Counted from the stretch's first letter, positions 33,639-46,365 are shown. The stretch is DNA of 64,000 bases from Rotaria sordida (GCA_905250125.1 CAJNOL010000835.1:36529-100528), one strand, 5' to 3'. Made by a program: numbers and translations. The notes: generated by a model not told the origin, from the letters alone.

Positions 33639-34782
33639 TTAGTAGTAGTAAAAAGTAGACTGTAGAAGAATAAATTATCTCACAACTTCGAACATAAAAA
33701 TTTTGTTTTATGATTCACACTCGTTAGATGTATTAAAGTAATTGATATTAATTTCAATAAACTTGTCAGAGAATATTTTGAATTTTAAATTGAGAGTCAC
33801 ACTTTTTTCTTAAAATCCAATTACTTTCAATAGAAAAAATATGATTTCGATCATACAAATGCCAAAGATTTCGGTTTCACTTGTTGTCTCTTCTTTATTG
33901 TTATCAATAGTTTCTCATGATATTACATATGTTCGAAAATGAAAGTATTTCGATGACTAATACAACTAATTTCGTTGTCATATTTGCATGAGTCATATAA
34001 TAAATATTGCACCATTTTGCTATTTGCTTACTCAACATCTAAATAGTGAATAATATCGTTCTACTTCTCATGAAGGCATTCATATTATTAAAACATAAAC
34101 ATACTTTGTCTATTATTCAGCACTACAACAAAATTATTAACATTTCAATTAACTTTATAGTAAGTCATATTGTTTTGTAACTTGTTTATTTCATATCATT
34201 GTTTGTCTCAGAGTGTCAATCAGATTTGTTGCAAAGCTCTACTTTCAATCGAAAAAAAAACTGACGAGATAACTTCGCAAAGTATAAAATTGCTTTTAAG
34301 TTCATATTGAGTTCACGTAACGGTATTAATGAGATCAGAAAAATTCTCAAAAGATTCGAACGTCTGATCCTTTTTTTCACGAACTATGAGTGATTTAGTA
34401 AATTTTTTAAATTATATGAGGTAGTTGCACAACATTCGGATGAGCAAATTTCAAGTTTAAATATTACTTATATATAGGTCTAATCATCCTTAGAATATCT
34501 TCAAAGTTTTAGTCAATACAAATGTTCCTTTCACGAAATATTCGATTTTCATAAAACATTTATAATTTTTCAAAATATTTTTAAAAAATCACAATTTCTT
34601 AAAAATTGAGTATCTCATGAAGAGAATGTTTGTTTGGACTGAAATCCTAGAGGTATCTCGCATAAACTAAAAAACTCAATAAATCAGTCATAACTCGAGA
34701 AAAATAATCCAGACAATCAAGTCATTTTGTTTTTCGTTAAAAACTATTACTAAAAATTCACATTTCACTCGTTGAACTTGAT

Positions 34783-34915
34783 AGAATGATGTGTAATATG
34801 ATTTATTTGCTAATAGTTCATGCTTGACCTTCCCTAACCACGTTCTGAACTCAAACATTTAACAATGAGCTCGAAAATCATTTATTAGAAATTAAATCAT
34901 ATTACACATCATTCT
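34783..34915. repeat. 23-bp perfect inverted repeat just upstream of the ubiquitin-like gene
   Basis: The 23 bp at 34783-34805 (starting AGAATGATGTGTAATATGAT) recur exactly inverted at 34893-34915, with an 87-bp loop. The right arm ends 10 bp before the ATG at 34926, so it could be a transcript hairpin, a binding site pair or the remains of a small element. Confidence 0.75.
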
Positions 34916-34925
34916 TTAAGATTTA

Positions 34926-35561
34926 ATGAATCAAATAGAAATTCTGACATTTCAAATAGAGTATTATAGTTTAGGAATGCATATTTTGATTACGCATATT
35001 CGGACTAAACAACAATGGTCTCTACAACTTTATCCCAATGAATTATTATCGCTCAATATTGACTCGTCTTCTACTATCAAACAAGTCAAAGATGGAATTG
35101 CACAACACATAAATGTACCTTCATGCGATCAATTTTTAAGCTTCGAAGGTCGAACACTTGACGATGAACATACTCTGGCATCGTACGATGGTATTAAGGA
35201 TGGAAGTATCATTTGCATGGTGATATGGCCTAACGCTTCCCATCAAAGATATCGAGTGTTTGTTTCAATTCTTACTACTACTAATGAGAAACGTAAAGTA
35301 ATTGACTTGGATATTTTCTATCATGACACGGTGGCGCAAGTCAAGCAGATAATCTTTGAACGTACTTCTATACCCGTGGAGAAACAAAGAATTATTTTTG
35401 CAGGCAAGCAGCTTGAGGATGACCGAGTTTTCTCCAATTATGGCATCCAAAAGGAAAGCACTGTACATCTTGTGATGAAAGGTATGAGTTACACCAACGA
35501 ACTGTCACTGACACCTACAAAAGTACTCATACCGGGTCACCGCCACTGTAATATTCTGTGA
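34926..35561 (+). CDS. Protein with two ubiquitin-like domains
   Basis: Intronless, 211 aa. UBL 1 spans about residues 18-101 ([13 protein letters not shown] ... [21 protein letters not shown]). UBL 2 spans about 108-185 and is much closer to ubiquitin ([20 protein letters not shown] ... [15 protein letters not shown]). Neither domain ends in the di-glycine needed for conjugation; the tail after UBL 2 is [20 protein letters not shown]. It should therefore act as a non-conjugated ubiquitin mimic or interaction module. The second Met (residue 18) begins the first domain and is a possible alternative start. The gene is isolated between AT-rich stretches and lacks introns, unlike most neighbours, which may reflect retroposition or transfer. 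Confidence 0.85.
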   Translation: MNQIEILTFQIEYYSLGMHILITHIRTKQQWSLQLYPNELLSLNIDSSSTIKQVKDGIAQHINVPSCDQFLSFEGRTLDDEHTLASYDGIKDGSIICMVIWPNASHQRYRVFVSILTTTNEKRKVIDLDIFYHDTVAQVKQIIFERTSIPVEKQRIIFAGKQLEDDRVFSNYGIQKESTVHLVMKGMSYTNELSLTPTKVLIPGHRHCNIL

Positions 35562-36455
35562 TTACTTTCAAAATTCGATATGAACGACGATAAAGCCTCG
35601 AAAATGGAGTTTTGATAAGGATTGTGTTCATTGAGATATATATAAATATCAAGATGCTTTTAAGATCTTCTATAACATAATGAATAAATTTCTGTCGATA
35701 TTGCTAGAAAAAATGAACACTAATTTTATTTTGCTGAATTTTTAATTGTCTTTACGTAAAACTTCTCAATGATATTATGTACAAAGTAAACGTAAAAATA
35801 ATGAACAACTCTGTGTAATTGAGAAGAAATACAAGAGTCATCAATTTTAGTGGATGATATTCTCTCTCTCGATTGAACTACGAAATCGACTGAAAATATT
35901 AGAAACCATTACAGCAAATCTCCTCAGTTTTATGCCGAGATCAAACATATAAACCTATTCTTTCTAACTTCAAAACGTACTAGGGTCTAATTGTTTTGAA
36001 ATTAGGTTCTATTGTAGTTGACTAGCCATCCGTGGCATATTCCTACAGATTTTCATGACTGTTTTTGTATGATGATCAAAATGGTATTTGAAAAGCAGTC
36101 TATTTAAGAAGTTCAATAATAAAAAAAACAAGTATTCAAATACTACTGTCATCATTCAACCATTTATGAAAATAATTAAAATGCTTGCCAATGCAGAGAT
36201 CTGTGGTTTTAAAAACTTGTATGTAAGTGAAAAGTTAAATATTTGATAGAAAAATGCAAACAATTTGTAGAGAACCATAGATACTTGATAGCAACATATT
36301 GGTACTGATGACCGATCAATTAGACATTTGTTATGATTACTTCCAAGTGGTCTCTCCCACATTGTAGAGAAACAATTCTTCGGCTTTGATGAAACTTTTG
36401 CAAAGACAGAAGAATAACATGCAATCTTGTCGATCATCGCATTTGTCTAAACCAC
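35562..36455. other. Intergenic stretch between convergent genes
   Basis: The 3' flanks of the ubiquitin-like gene (plus) and the zinc-finger gene (minus). A 93-codon minus-strand frame at 36156-36437 lies just beyond the zinc-finger stop. It has no recognisable domain and is not called as a gene. Confidence 0.45.
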
Positions 36456-36974
36456 TTAATATGAAGGTGTAATGAGTGATATAGATAAAGACAAAGAATA
36501 CATAACAAATTCACCAATTTCTTGACTACTTCGAGCAATTATGAGTGTACCGTAGTCATCATCCATAATAATCTGAACATGGTCATTAATAACTGCTGAA
36601 ATAAAAATTCGATAGACAAGACGAAAAAAAAAATGATAGAACAGAACAAAAAATTATTTATTCAAAATAAGTCTTCTAAATGGATACGTAATACTAAATG
36701 AAAATTGTCTTGTTTTTCTTATCAGAATTCAAACCTCTTGATAACCCTTGCCAAAACAATCGTCACATCTTTTCGTAGTTGATCGACGACCGTAACCGTT
36801 GCATGAGCATTTTGGCCTATAGTCTGACCATGTTCTGTTACGATGTTGACACCAATGACATCTATCTTCGATATCAATTGTTCCGGATCCTTTGCATGTA
36901 TAACATTGTATTTGTCGATTTCGATCATAATCGTCGAGATAGTTGTTACGTTGATGGCTCACTTCATGACCCAT
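36456..36974 (-). CDS. Small DnaJ-type zinc-finger protein
   Basis: Two exons, 36746-36974 and 36456-36595, give 122 aa. The N-terminal part has four cysteine pairs in CxxCxGxG style: C24-C27 followed by KGSG, C39-C42, C56-C58 followed by NGYG, and C70-C73 followed by FGK. This resembles the zinc-binding region of DnaJ-class chaperones, without a J-domain. The third pair is CxC, not CxxC. The second exon (AVINDHVQIIMDDDYGTL) is chosen because it stays open to a stop and joins in phase. The donor required (AAGG|GTTATC) is weak. Reading on to the next GT (CAAGAG|GTTTGA) would put exon 2 in another frame that stops early. The product may bind zinc; its partners are unknown. Confidence 0.6.
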
Positions 36975-37911
36975 TTTGTTCGAAAAGTTATATGCTGAAT
37001 GATGAAAGAACAAAAAATAAAAATAAAATATTAAAAAAACTGTTGAAATATTCAATGTGTCAATAAGAAATGAAAAGGACACTAATGGATGCGAATCTGA
37101 TTGACTCTTGTTAACATTAGGTGGCCCTATATATATATATATATATATACACTTTACCGGATTAAATTACAGATTTTTAATGAATTGGATGTTAATACTT
37201 TGATTGTCTATGGCAATATTGACCTGAATGATTCGAAACAGACTCCTCCAGGATGAAACTTTTTCGTATCCTATACTATAATATATGTAAATTCGGTAAA
37301 TGTTGGCTTAAATAAGTTTAATTTATTCGTATCACACTTGACATGATATACAAGAGTAAAGAAAACGGTAGGAACGGGATAGGAAGTAACAAACCAACGA
37401 AAAACCTGGTTAAAAATACACGACTATTTACATTAATGTACAAGCTGGAAGAAACTAAGCATATAACGTATACTAATATTTATATTATGTGATGTAATGG
37501 CATAGAGAGTGGCAAGCAATGCAAATCAATATTGACAACATTTAATGAAGCGATAACTCGATTTGATGACAGTGTCACAAAAAAAAGAAATCATGATAGA
37601 AATCTATTAAATTAGATGGTATAACTCATCTGTATATTTTCTTTTTACAAAAGTTGAGTTTCACTCAAAAAAGAACACTATACTTCAGTGACTTTTCCAC
37701 AAGAGTTAAACAGATTTTACTTTAGAATAATGCAAATGCGAGATATTACTAAAACTAATTACATAATTTTAGTTGATCAAAAGAATTTAATATGATAAAT
37801 AATCTTTATCAATGATGTATTTCATATACTGTTAGTATCCGCTTTTCAAAATGAGTTTTATTCTAAGTACAGTAATCGATTTACAGTTCGACATTTATTT
37901 GATGATTCATG
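36975..37911. other. Intergenic stretch with an (AT)n microsatellite
   Basis: Contains about 23 bp of alternating AT at 37128-37150. No gene is recognised. Confidence 0.5.
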
Positions 37912-38459
37912 CACATCACTGACCATAGGTCCCGAAATGTGTGGCATTCCCCGTGGCTTCGATAATTTTCCATCAAATTTTTACCAGAGATCGAGCTTAA
38001 AAACCTGTGATCATCAGTACCGACTCGAGCTCTACTGATTGAGATAGTATGAAGTTATGATTCAAACACTAGTTTCACCTCTGTTTACCTGTAAATCAAT
38101 ATTCACAGTTTTTATGAAAAACAATCGAGATGCTGGAAATCTCATTCAATCTCTAAGTTGTTTCTTAGCTTATTAATGTTAATTGATTTCATGGCACAGG
38201 AATACGTAGTGAGCATTTATTGTTCGTAGACCTCTAGTATCTCGATTATTTTTCGTAAAAACTGTGAATATTGGTTCACAGGTAAATAGAGATGAAACTA
38301 GTGTTTGAATCATAACTTCATACTATCTCAATCGATAGAGCTCGAGTCGATGCTGACGATCACAGTTTTTTAAGCTCTATCTCTAGTAAAAATTTGATGG
38401 GAAATTATCGAAGCCGTGGGGAAGTATCACACATCCCGGGACTTATGGTCAGTAGTGTA
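37912..38459. mobile_element. Long inverted-repeat element, 548 bp
   Basis: Arms of about 220 bp (37912-38135 and 38240-38459) are inverted copies. The left end has ACTGACCATAGGTCCCGAAA; the right end, inverted, has ACTGACCATAAGTCCCGGGA. Inside, TATGAAGTTATGATTCAAAC and its complement recur, as do AAAACTGTGAATATTG-type blocks. No coding sequence. It is probably a MITE. Confidence 0.8.
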
Positions 38460-39205
38460 GAAGGTATTGGAGAAGTGTAGGAACAGAAACATACATATAG
38501 AGTATCTCTTTCAGTGAGGGTGTGAATGGAAACACTGGCTTCTCGAATATCTCTTTTATCTATGTTTAAACGAATTTCTAGGAAAGCCATAAGAAAAGCG
38601 TCTAACCATGAATTTGATTTTACAGTTGCTGAGGGCGATAAATATTTAACGAAATGTTTATTAAAAATGAATGACTATCATTTAGTTTATTTCTTTCAAA
38701 AATAATATATAATATGTAAGTGCGTTAATTTCAACAATCTTTATGAGCTTATTATTGAATTTTGAAACCTAAAAGCTATCAACAACGTAGTTCATTTTTG
38801 ATCAGTTTTGTAATAATCGATCTTATCACGGTGAATTTAATTGCAGTATTAGTAGATAAGACAACATAGAACTGAAATTATGAATTTGATAGCTCTTTGA
38901 TTGGGCTTTAATCTCATATGCAAGTCATTAATTGATCGTTCAATTTAACGAGATATAGGTCTGATCTATTGGTAGATACTATTAGCATAATATTATACTT
39001 ACCATCCATACTTATCTTTCAATAAATATTTTAATTGAAAAATTGAAATGACCACCATCGTAGTATTGCTTATTTGATAGCCTTTTAAAAAAGCTACTAA
39101 ATCATACACTTTCCAAAGTCAAAAAAAAAAATGCGGCCACTTACGAAACTCGTAAGCACACTATTCCCCAGGTGTAATTTTGGGTCTTTTTAACAAATAC
39201 TTAGA

Positions 39206-39625
39206 ACAGATACAATTTGAGTGAAAACTAATATGATATTTAGAATCAGCATAAAATTCTGAGTGGATCTCGGTGTGATCTGAAGAATTTCTGGAAGTTG
39301 TTTATTCATGAAAAGTTTTGTCCTCTCAGGAACCAGACAAAAAAATGAACTCAATGGAATTTCTGCTTTTATTTTCTAGACATATCCTACTTTGCTATCT
39401 AATAATTTTAAACAAATTTCAACGTTTATTTGTAATGTTCAAGTAGTGTTTTCATGCAATTTATTTTTCATCTAATTCCCGGAGGGTGACTACCAACAAA
39501 ACTTTTCGCGAAAAGAAAAACTTCCAGAAATTCTTCGTATCGCACCTTGAGCAACTCAAAATTTTATACCGATTCTGAATATCATATTGGTTTTGACTCA
39601 AATTGAATTTTTTCTAATCCTCAAT
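39206..39625. mobile_element. Long inverted-repeat element, ~420 bp
   Basis: The left arm (about 39206-39310) and right arm (about 39505-39625) are inverted copies. Shared blocks are CAATTTGAGT, AATATGATATT(T/C)AGAATC, ATAAAATT(C/T)TGAGT and GAAGAATTTCTGGAAGTT. The centre holds a small GC-richer patch (CCCGGAGGGTGACTACC). No coding sequence. Confidence 0.75.
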
Positions 39626-40695
39626 TTTTAAATGTTTGATGATGTATCTTTCTATTATAAGGAATTTTATATCCGAAATTTTAAGTAAGATTTTAGAAAA
39701 TACTTTTGAACAGGTAAAAATCATTATTAAAATCCTCCTTAAAGTGAAACATGTCATCAATATGGATATCAATCTATGATTTTAACTGAATGATTATATG
39801 AAGATTTTTAAAAATTATATTAAACAAAACATTTGATGATAGACTTGCAACATGGTCTTTCATTTTGGTTCAGTTCTCTAATAATTACTTTCAATAAATT
39901 GATCTATCATTCAATCAAATAAGAAAAAAAAGTTTCAGAGAAATTCAAAGATTTTAAGTTGATGAATTAAATTTTCATGATAATTGCAAAAGAAATATTC
40001 ATTTCCTTTTCTTTTCATCTTTATATAGTCTCTTTAGATAACAAGTACCTTGCGTGCGCTATCAGCTTAGATGTTTTCCGTTAGTCTCTATTTTTGAGTA
40101 TAAACGATCGAAATAAGATATATTTGAACAAAATCAATTAATGCTGAATATGCCGAAGATTATTAGCTAGTGTTGTTTTTGACTGAATGCAACTTCTCTT
40201 CAGAAATGATCGCATTCTCTAGTCTACTCACTTATTGTGAGAACTGTATTCGTAATAACTTAATTCAATAAACTTAGATTAATGCAACAAAATATTGAGA
40301 AACACAGCTGTCTGTAAGTTTTGTTGGTTTTGTGTACGTGAGTTCAATTTTATTCAATACGAAAAATTTTGTAAATGTAAAACAAAATATAAATCGGAAA
40401 AAGAGAACATGAACATTCGCAGAAGACAAGATATTTGTCTTAGATACACACGTACAATAGAATAGCAAAAACAACCAACGGACCATATATTATGGTTCGT
40501 AGGAAAAAAAATAATATGTGACCTATTCACATATATTGGACAAATTCTGAACATTGCCCATATATTATTAATTGGAAGTTAATGTCAAAAGAAATATAAC
40601 ATTTGTTTAATTTTCTTGGACATATATGAGTTTAGATTCTATGTGATTCAATCAAGACATTATTTTAGTGATATTACAATATCGATCCATTAGTT
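39626..40695. other. AT-rich intergenic stretch
   Basis: No supportable gene. It includes the 3' flank of the kinase gene; overlapping minus-strand frames around 40274-40554 lack any family feature. Confidence 0.45.
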
Positions 40696-43121
40696 TTAAC
40701 CGGTACATTCATAACTAATCTGCATTACATCAGCAACAAAATTACATTCGTCGTTGGTTGGTTGTTCAGATAGATCTCGAATAAAAGACATATTGAGAAT
40801 CTCGATATAAGAACCAGGTCGCTGTTCAGATTCTTTCTTTAATCTGTTAAAATTTCAAAACTATTATAATTAGAATAATAGTTTACGAAGAAATACTCAC
40901 AAGTATAAAATAAACTTTTGCATATAGTCGAAGATGATCATTGTGGGAACTTCTGGATTCCATGTTGCAATTTTCAAATACTGATCAGAATCATTCGAAG
41001 CAAGACATGGATGTTTGTCGATGACAATTTCGAGCAAAGTAATACCCAAAGCCCACATATCACTTTGAATAGAGCTCGGTTTTGACGGTACTTTCACAAG
41101 TTCAGGTGAAAAATAGGCAATAGTACCCATAAGACCACTCTGTACTGAATTCGTTTCATTTATTTCGCAACATGTACCAAAATCACTTAGTTTAAAGAAA
41201 CCAAGAATACTTAGGAGTATATTGTCTGGTTTGATATCTCGATGAAGATAGTTTTTCTGTGCCAAGAATTCAAGTGCCGAAGCAATCTTTGTAAGAGAGA
41301 GAGAATGAATGACTATAAAATAATGAAAATAGTTCTTACATTATGGATCAGACGGCATAGAAAACGGTCAAGACTGCTAGAAAGAATATCTCCTAGTAGA
41401 TGCATAGTTTCATAGAATTTCTTGACTGTTGTATCCATTAACTCCATGCAAATACACAGTTCACTATGGTACTGCAAAAAGAACATTATAATACAAAAGC
41501 GAGATGATTTTTCACTTACTGTATCAATCATTGCACCATAGTAGTCAATGATATATGGACACTTGCAGGAGCCTAATTCTTGCATCATTTTTAGTTCAGT
41601 ACGCCTTGCAGAGGCTCGTTCTTCTTTTGTTGAAAGTGTAATGCGCTACAAATAAGACATTATTTGTTATGCACCGCTCCTCTAGTTGCCAAAACAAGGA
41701 CATTTCTAATGGGAATCTCCCTACTTAGAAAAAAGAAACATGAATTTTCCATATTACAATAGATTTTTTTTTTCGAAATTATTAATTAGCAAAAATTTGA
41801 TGTTCCTTACAGGATGAAGTAAATCTAAACTAGTTTTTAAATATCTGTACAAATTTAATGTCAATCAGACAGTTGAGAATATTTCTCGTTGGAAGTTACT
41901 TACTTTGACGGCCATACGAACATCAAGATGTCCCGTAATATTAACGCTAGCAACCCAACCAAAGTTTCCCTGGCCGAGATATTGAAGGACATTAAAATCT
42001 TTCATGTTTACTTGAATTCTTCGATCTTTATAGATGAGTTCGGCTGATTCCGGAGATGCTTCCCAACTGAAAACAAAATTAATTGAAAGAAAAGAAATTT
42101 AGTCAATTAAGATGACTTACGTGTATTCGACCGGCTTCTCTAGCACATCAAACTCAGGAAGAATAAATTTGCGCTTGGTTTCTAAAATTGAATAACATGC
42201 AGAACATTTTTCGTACAAATCAAACAATGAATGTAATAACTGATATTGTTGACATCTTACAAGAGATATGGCTAATAGAATAACTCGTACAGGATGTAAT
42301 CATGAAAACATATGCTAAGTTGAAATTTTTATTTTTCGTCCTTATTGTTGACTCCTTAAACACGATAGTGTTTCAATTAAAATAGTTTTAAAATATCAAT
42401 TGTATTCAAAGCAAATCTATCTTTAACGTTAATCCATCGACTTTGAACTATTTCAAAAAGGATATATGATTGTAATCGGGTTTTTTTTTCTCTCAAAAAC
42501 AATAAATAGAAATTGGATTGCCAACATTTTCTAACAGATAACTAGTAGAAATCTATATCTTAGCATTATAATTCTGAAAATACAACTTAGAATATTCTTA
42601 CTTTGCTTTCGAGTCGTAGTTTTGTTTGGTGTTTTGTCTAATCGCATCGTATCGTTAGTGGTAATTGGTTGAGTAGCACCAAATGTGTTGGAAACATCTT
42701 CAACTAATGAGTATAAAACAGATTAGATATAGACATTCTAATGTTTATATAAGACTCTTTCTTCTAAACTTACCATATTCAGCAGGTTGTGGAAGTTCAC
42801 AATCAATGAACAATGATGTCGTATCCAGCAGTACAGGTTGCATATACTCATTCTCAACATTATCAATCACTGGGTTCAGAATTTGCATCACATCAGCTAA
42901 AAATCAGCAATGTAGATAGGTACATTTTTTTTACAATTGACTCTTGATACAAGAATTTTTATTTAAGACTTACATAGAAAAGCTGCTTGCAAATATAGTT
43001 GTTCTTCTTCGGCTAATGTTGTATTTTGATTTGGTTCACTAACATTTTGTTCTTCCATACATTTTTCTTTATCGTCATCGACGGAAGCCTGTCCGTCTCG
43101 AAGATAGTCCATATTATTCAT
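40696..43121 (-). CDS. MAP2K-like (MKK3/6-type) protein kinase
   Basis: Nine exons: 42974-43121, 42774-42896, 42602-42703, 42121-42181, 41904-42066, 41520-41645, 41340-41471, 40901-41286 and 40696-40843. All are in phase, giving 462 aa. The first ~160 residues are acidic and Ser/Thr/Asn-rich. The kinase domain shows the glycine loop GQGNFGWV (176-183), K199 in MAVK, ICMELMDTTVKKFY (very MKK3/6-like), the catalytic loop HRDIKPDN (300-307), DFG (320-322), the subdomain IX SDMWALGITLLEI and the subdomain XI QRPGSY. The catalytic Lys, Asp and DFG are present, so activity is likely. The activation segment is unusual: SVQSG stands where MKKs have SxxxT sites, and SPE replaces APE. It may take part in stress-type MAP kinase signalling; divergence leaves the partner open. 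Confidence 0.88.
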
Positions 43122-46026
43122 TGTGTGTGTGTGTGTAATGTACTAATCTGAAAATAATAACTTTCGTTTAATATCGACCTGCTCTAGTATTATTTCCATT
43201 TAGATGGAAATAACCCATGTAATCATAAAAGTAAAGATCAGTTACCTTTGCTTATAGTTGTCAGCGTTTCTTAAAAAATAAACATTGATTGAGAATTTTG
43301 GAAATTTCCACTTTTTTCAAAAAAAGAAAAATTTGATTCTGTTCTCAATAGGTCAATGCATTATTTCTACTTATTAAGCGGAAAGATGTCCAACGATAGA
43401 TTGTTGATAGAGAAAAAAATGATTCATTTATTCACATACATAGTTACATACCTTATCAAAACGTTAGCGAAGTTACGTTCTTTACTTCCTTGCAACCTTT
43501 CGAAATACCTATGCAACATGTAAGAAAAGAAAAGCAATGATAACTGAATAATGTAGGAGTCTGTAGATAGACAAAAAAAGGTAAACGTTAAACGAAAACA
43601 AAATTTATATGACTACACCTTGTTCGAAATGAAGACAGTAATAAATAGTCGAAGCATATTGGTTGTTTCCCAATCCTTTACTCATTCTGCAGAAAGATGA
43701 AATTTTTTCAATGAATCATCGATTAAGATCCTTTTAGTCTTGAAAGAAAAAGTTTAAGAATGAGCAAGTGACGAGGTTTGCCATTCTGCGCTTGTCAAGA
43801 ACAAGACAAGAGCACGTGCATATATTTATTATTTCAATTACTCTTTTTCGATCTTCACATTTTGTCATACCTACGCATTGCTCCCTTTCTCTGACGTGTA
43901 TTTTGGCCGTAGGTGTGCGTGAAATTTTGATCAGGCATGCGAGGCTTGTCTTCTTCCTAACACCCACACGCACAAAATTTTCTAAAATGCGCTTCTATTC
44001 AAGCTCTGCGATGTATTGAAAATCACAGATAATTTTAAAGAATGAATCTTAATCAATCTAAAGGAGATATCCTGTCGAGTCAAAGACTAGAGTGTTTCTC
44101 AGTGATGGATGTACTGAAATAAGTCATTCGTTGTTTTCAAAAACGATTCTGAAACGCTTCAAAATTAATAGTTTATTTTTTAATGTTCTATTTAAATAAT
44201 AATAAGTTAATGCATATTCAAGATTCTCAAGTTGAGAAAAGTTCTGAAAAATGCTAAATCATATTTGTTGTAAACTCAACTATGTGTTTATTATTACTTT
44301 TAACCAACTAGTATTTCTACATGAACGAACAACGAATTATTTTAATGGTGGAAGACTGAATTTCAACATAAGGGATTTTACCATTAGTGAGACAAGATTT
44401 GTAAGAAATCGAAGACGAAATAATAATGCAGATCTATTATCAACTTCCATACCTGATATATTGAATAATGACTTGACAGATGGATCACTAAATGTCATAT
44501 TCATTTTCCAGATAGCAATTATATATAGATGAGCGAATTAGAGAAAATCTGAGAAGAATTGGAAGAAAACCTGGCGACGTGGGAAAAACCTACACTATAT
44601 CTAGGAAAGAGAAGACATTTTATGTCGCACGTGTTGTCTACGTACGATCGAAGAACAGAACAAAGAAAGAAAAGAAAAATACCAGATACAACTGAGTCAT
44701 ACTATAACAGAGTTGAAGAAATCTTTTAGAATGAAAATAGAATTGAGAAAAATAAATCAATTTGTTCAAGTGTATCATCTGAAAATCGTAATAATTTCCA
44801 TTGTTTTGTGTTACAATCTTGAAAAAGAGTGTAGGTGGGTATGGATGAAAGAGAAACCACAACATCCACATCCACAACCTGATTAAAAAAGTCTAATACT
44901 TTTTTTAGCATTGTTCTCTTTAACAAAGCCATTCATTAGATATATCTAATCGAGATGCTAAAACAACAATCATTTGAATGATAACGTTTTGGAATTTCTT
45001 TAAAATTTTTTTAAATTAAATTTAATGCTTCACTAACTGCTAATTGAACACAAACATTACAAATAAGAATTATAATAACATCATCGGGATTTTTATTTCA
45101 TTGAACAGATCGATTGCTTTATGCGCCATATTATTCTTTATGTACCGTGAAAAGCGTGACACTCTACCGTTTATAGAAATAATTCTTACCTTTTATCATT
45201 ACTCTGAATAACTTGAAGATATCGACTCTGGATAATTACCTGTGCTATCTTGATAGAAAATTTATCAAATAGAATGATCAAGATGATATTTTATCAAGCA
45301 TTAGACTTTTAGATGTACGATTCCCTACCCCGTTAATGGCCTCATTTGGACTCTCAAAGCTGAGCTCTTTTCTAAGCCATTTACAGTGATCTCATGCTGA
45401 TTCTTCCATATGGTTTCTCTATGAATTCTAGTTTCAATGAAAATTTCAGACTTTTGTCTTCTTCTAGCCATGAGATATGCAGCTCTAAAATTGTCTAAAT
45501 AGTGAATTTTTCATCATATTGGATGACAGATAAAAGATCAAGGATCCGATATTTACAGATGGATTTTTTTTCATCAATAGAACTTTATATATAGATCCAC
45601 AAAAACTTTCAGCTCAATCTGTCAAGCAATTCTTGAGATGCAATCTTGTCAAGATCCTCTTGTGAAAAGGGTCTAAAAGATAGCTAAGAAAAGAATGCAA
45701 AAGATAAAAAAATCAGAATTTCGTTTCTTTTATACCATTTCTCGTGTTCAATAAATAAGAGAAAGAGAACTATCTATGTAATAATGCAAATAGAAAGAAA
45801 AACCACTGGTAGTACAGATTGAAGCGGTCAACGAATGCGTTTATCGAAAGATCAATGCACACAAAAATAATCTCTTAGAGCTACTCTCCAACAAAATCGG
45901 AATCGACTCAAATAAGTTAATATCTTTGTTTATTTTCGAATGGTTGTAGATGAGAACACACTATTATTGATCTTATAATAAAAAACAGCAATGCACATCT
46001 ACGAATATAATGAATCTTGCCATTCT
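43122..46026. other. Intergenic region upstream of the kinase gene
   Basis: A GC-richer patch at about 43780-44010 is open on both strands but has no family resemblance; it may be promoter or UTR of the kinase. A plus-strand frame at 44251-44532 (93 codons) has no domain. A short GT repeat lies just 5' of the kinase start (43122-43137), and a small hairpin (ATTATTTCCATTT-AGATGGAAATAA) lies at about 43191-43214. Confidence 0.4.
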
Positions 46027-46365
46027 TTATGATACCGTTTGTTTAAAAATACGTATTCTCAATCCCAATCGTTTTTCATGGACCGACAAAAACTTGCTTT
46101 CAAATTGAGAGATAGCAGAAGTATATTTGTCTATATCGCCAATTTCTACAACCCAGTATTTTCCATAAGTTTCATCAAGCCAATTTTTAATATCCGTTGC
46201 GACTTTAAACTTATTATCAACGCTTGATGTTCCATGCGTATCAATTGAAGAGCTTATTGTGCTCAATATATTCATTCTCATAGTATCTGTGATTCCACTA
46301 AATTGATGTTCAATTTCCCATCTTGCCATTGTAATAGTTTTTGAAAAAAATCTATCTAAAACCAT
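46027..46365 (-). CDS. Possible dynein light chain (LC8)-like protein
   Basis: An intronless frame of 112 aa, with an internal Met at residue 13 that could be the true start. The segment ATDIKNWLDETYGKYWVVEIG matches the layout of LC8 chains: a helix ending in a charged Y-x-x-x-W, then a beta strand ending in V-x-x-G. The flanking helix (MRMNILSTISSSI) and the C-terminal strand (RLGLRIRIFKQ) also fall in the right places. LC8 proteins dimerise and act as hub adaptors in dynein and other complexes. The central YFYLG-type strand of LC8 is not conserved, so this is either a diverged paralogue or a chance resemblance. Confidence 0.45.
   Translation of the reverse strand: MVLDRFFSKTITMARWEIEHQFSGITDTMRMNILSTISSSIDTHGTSSVDNKFKVATDIKNWLDETYGKYWVVEIGDIDKYTSAISQFESKFLSVHEKRLGLRIRIFKQTVS

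Noticed and set aside
36156-36437. Minus-strand frame just after the zinc-finger gene
   Set aside because: It could be an alternative 3' exon, but no acceptor joins it in phase and its second half is generic hydrophobic sequence.
44251-44532. Plus-strand 93-codon frame upstream of the kinase gene
   Set aside because: No domain, no splice partners and no codon bias; treated as chance.
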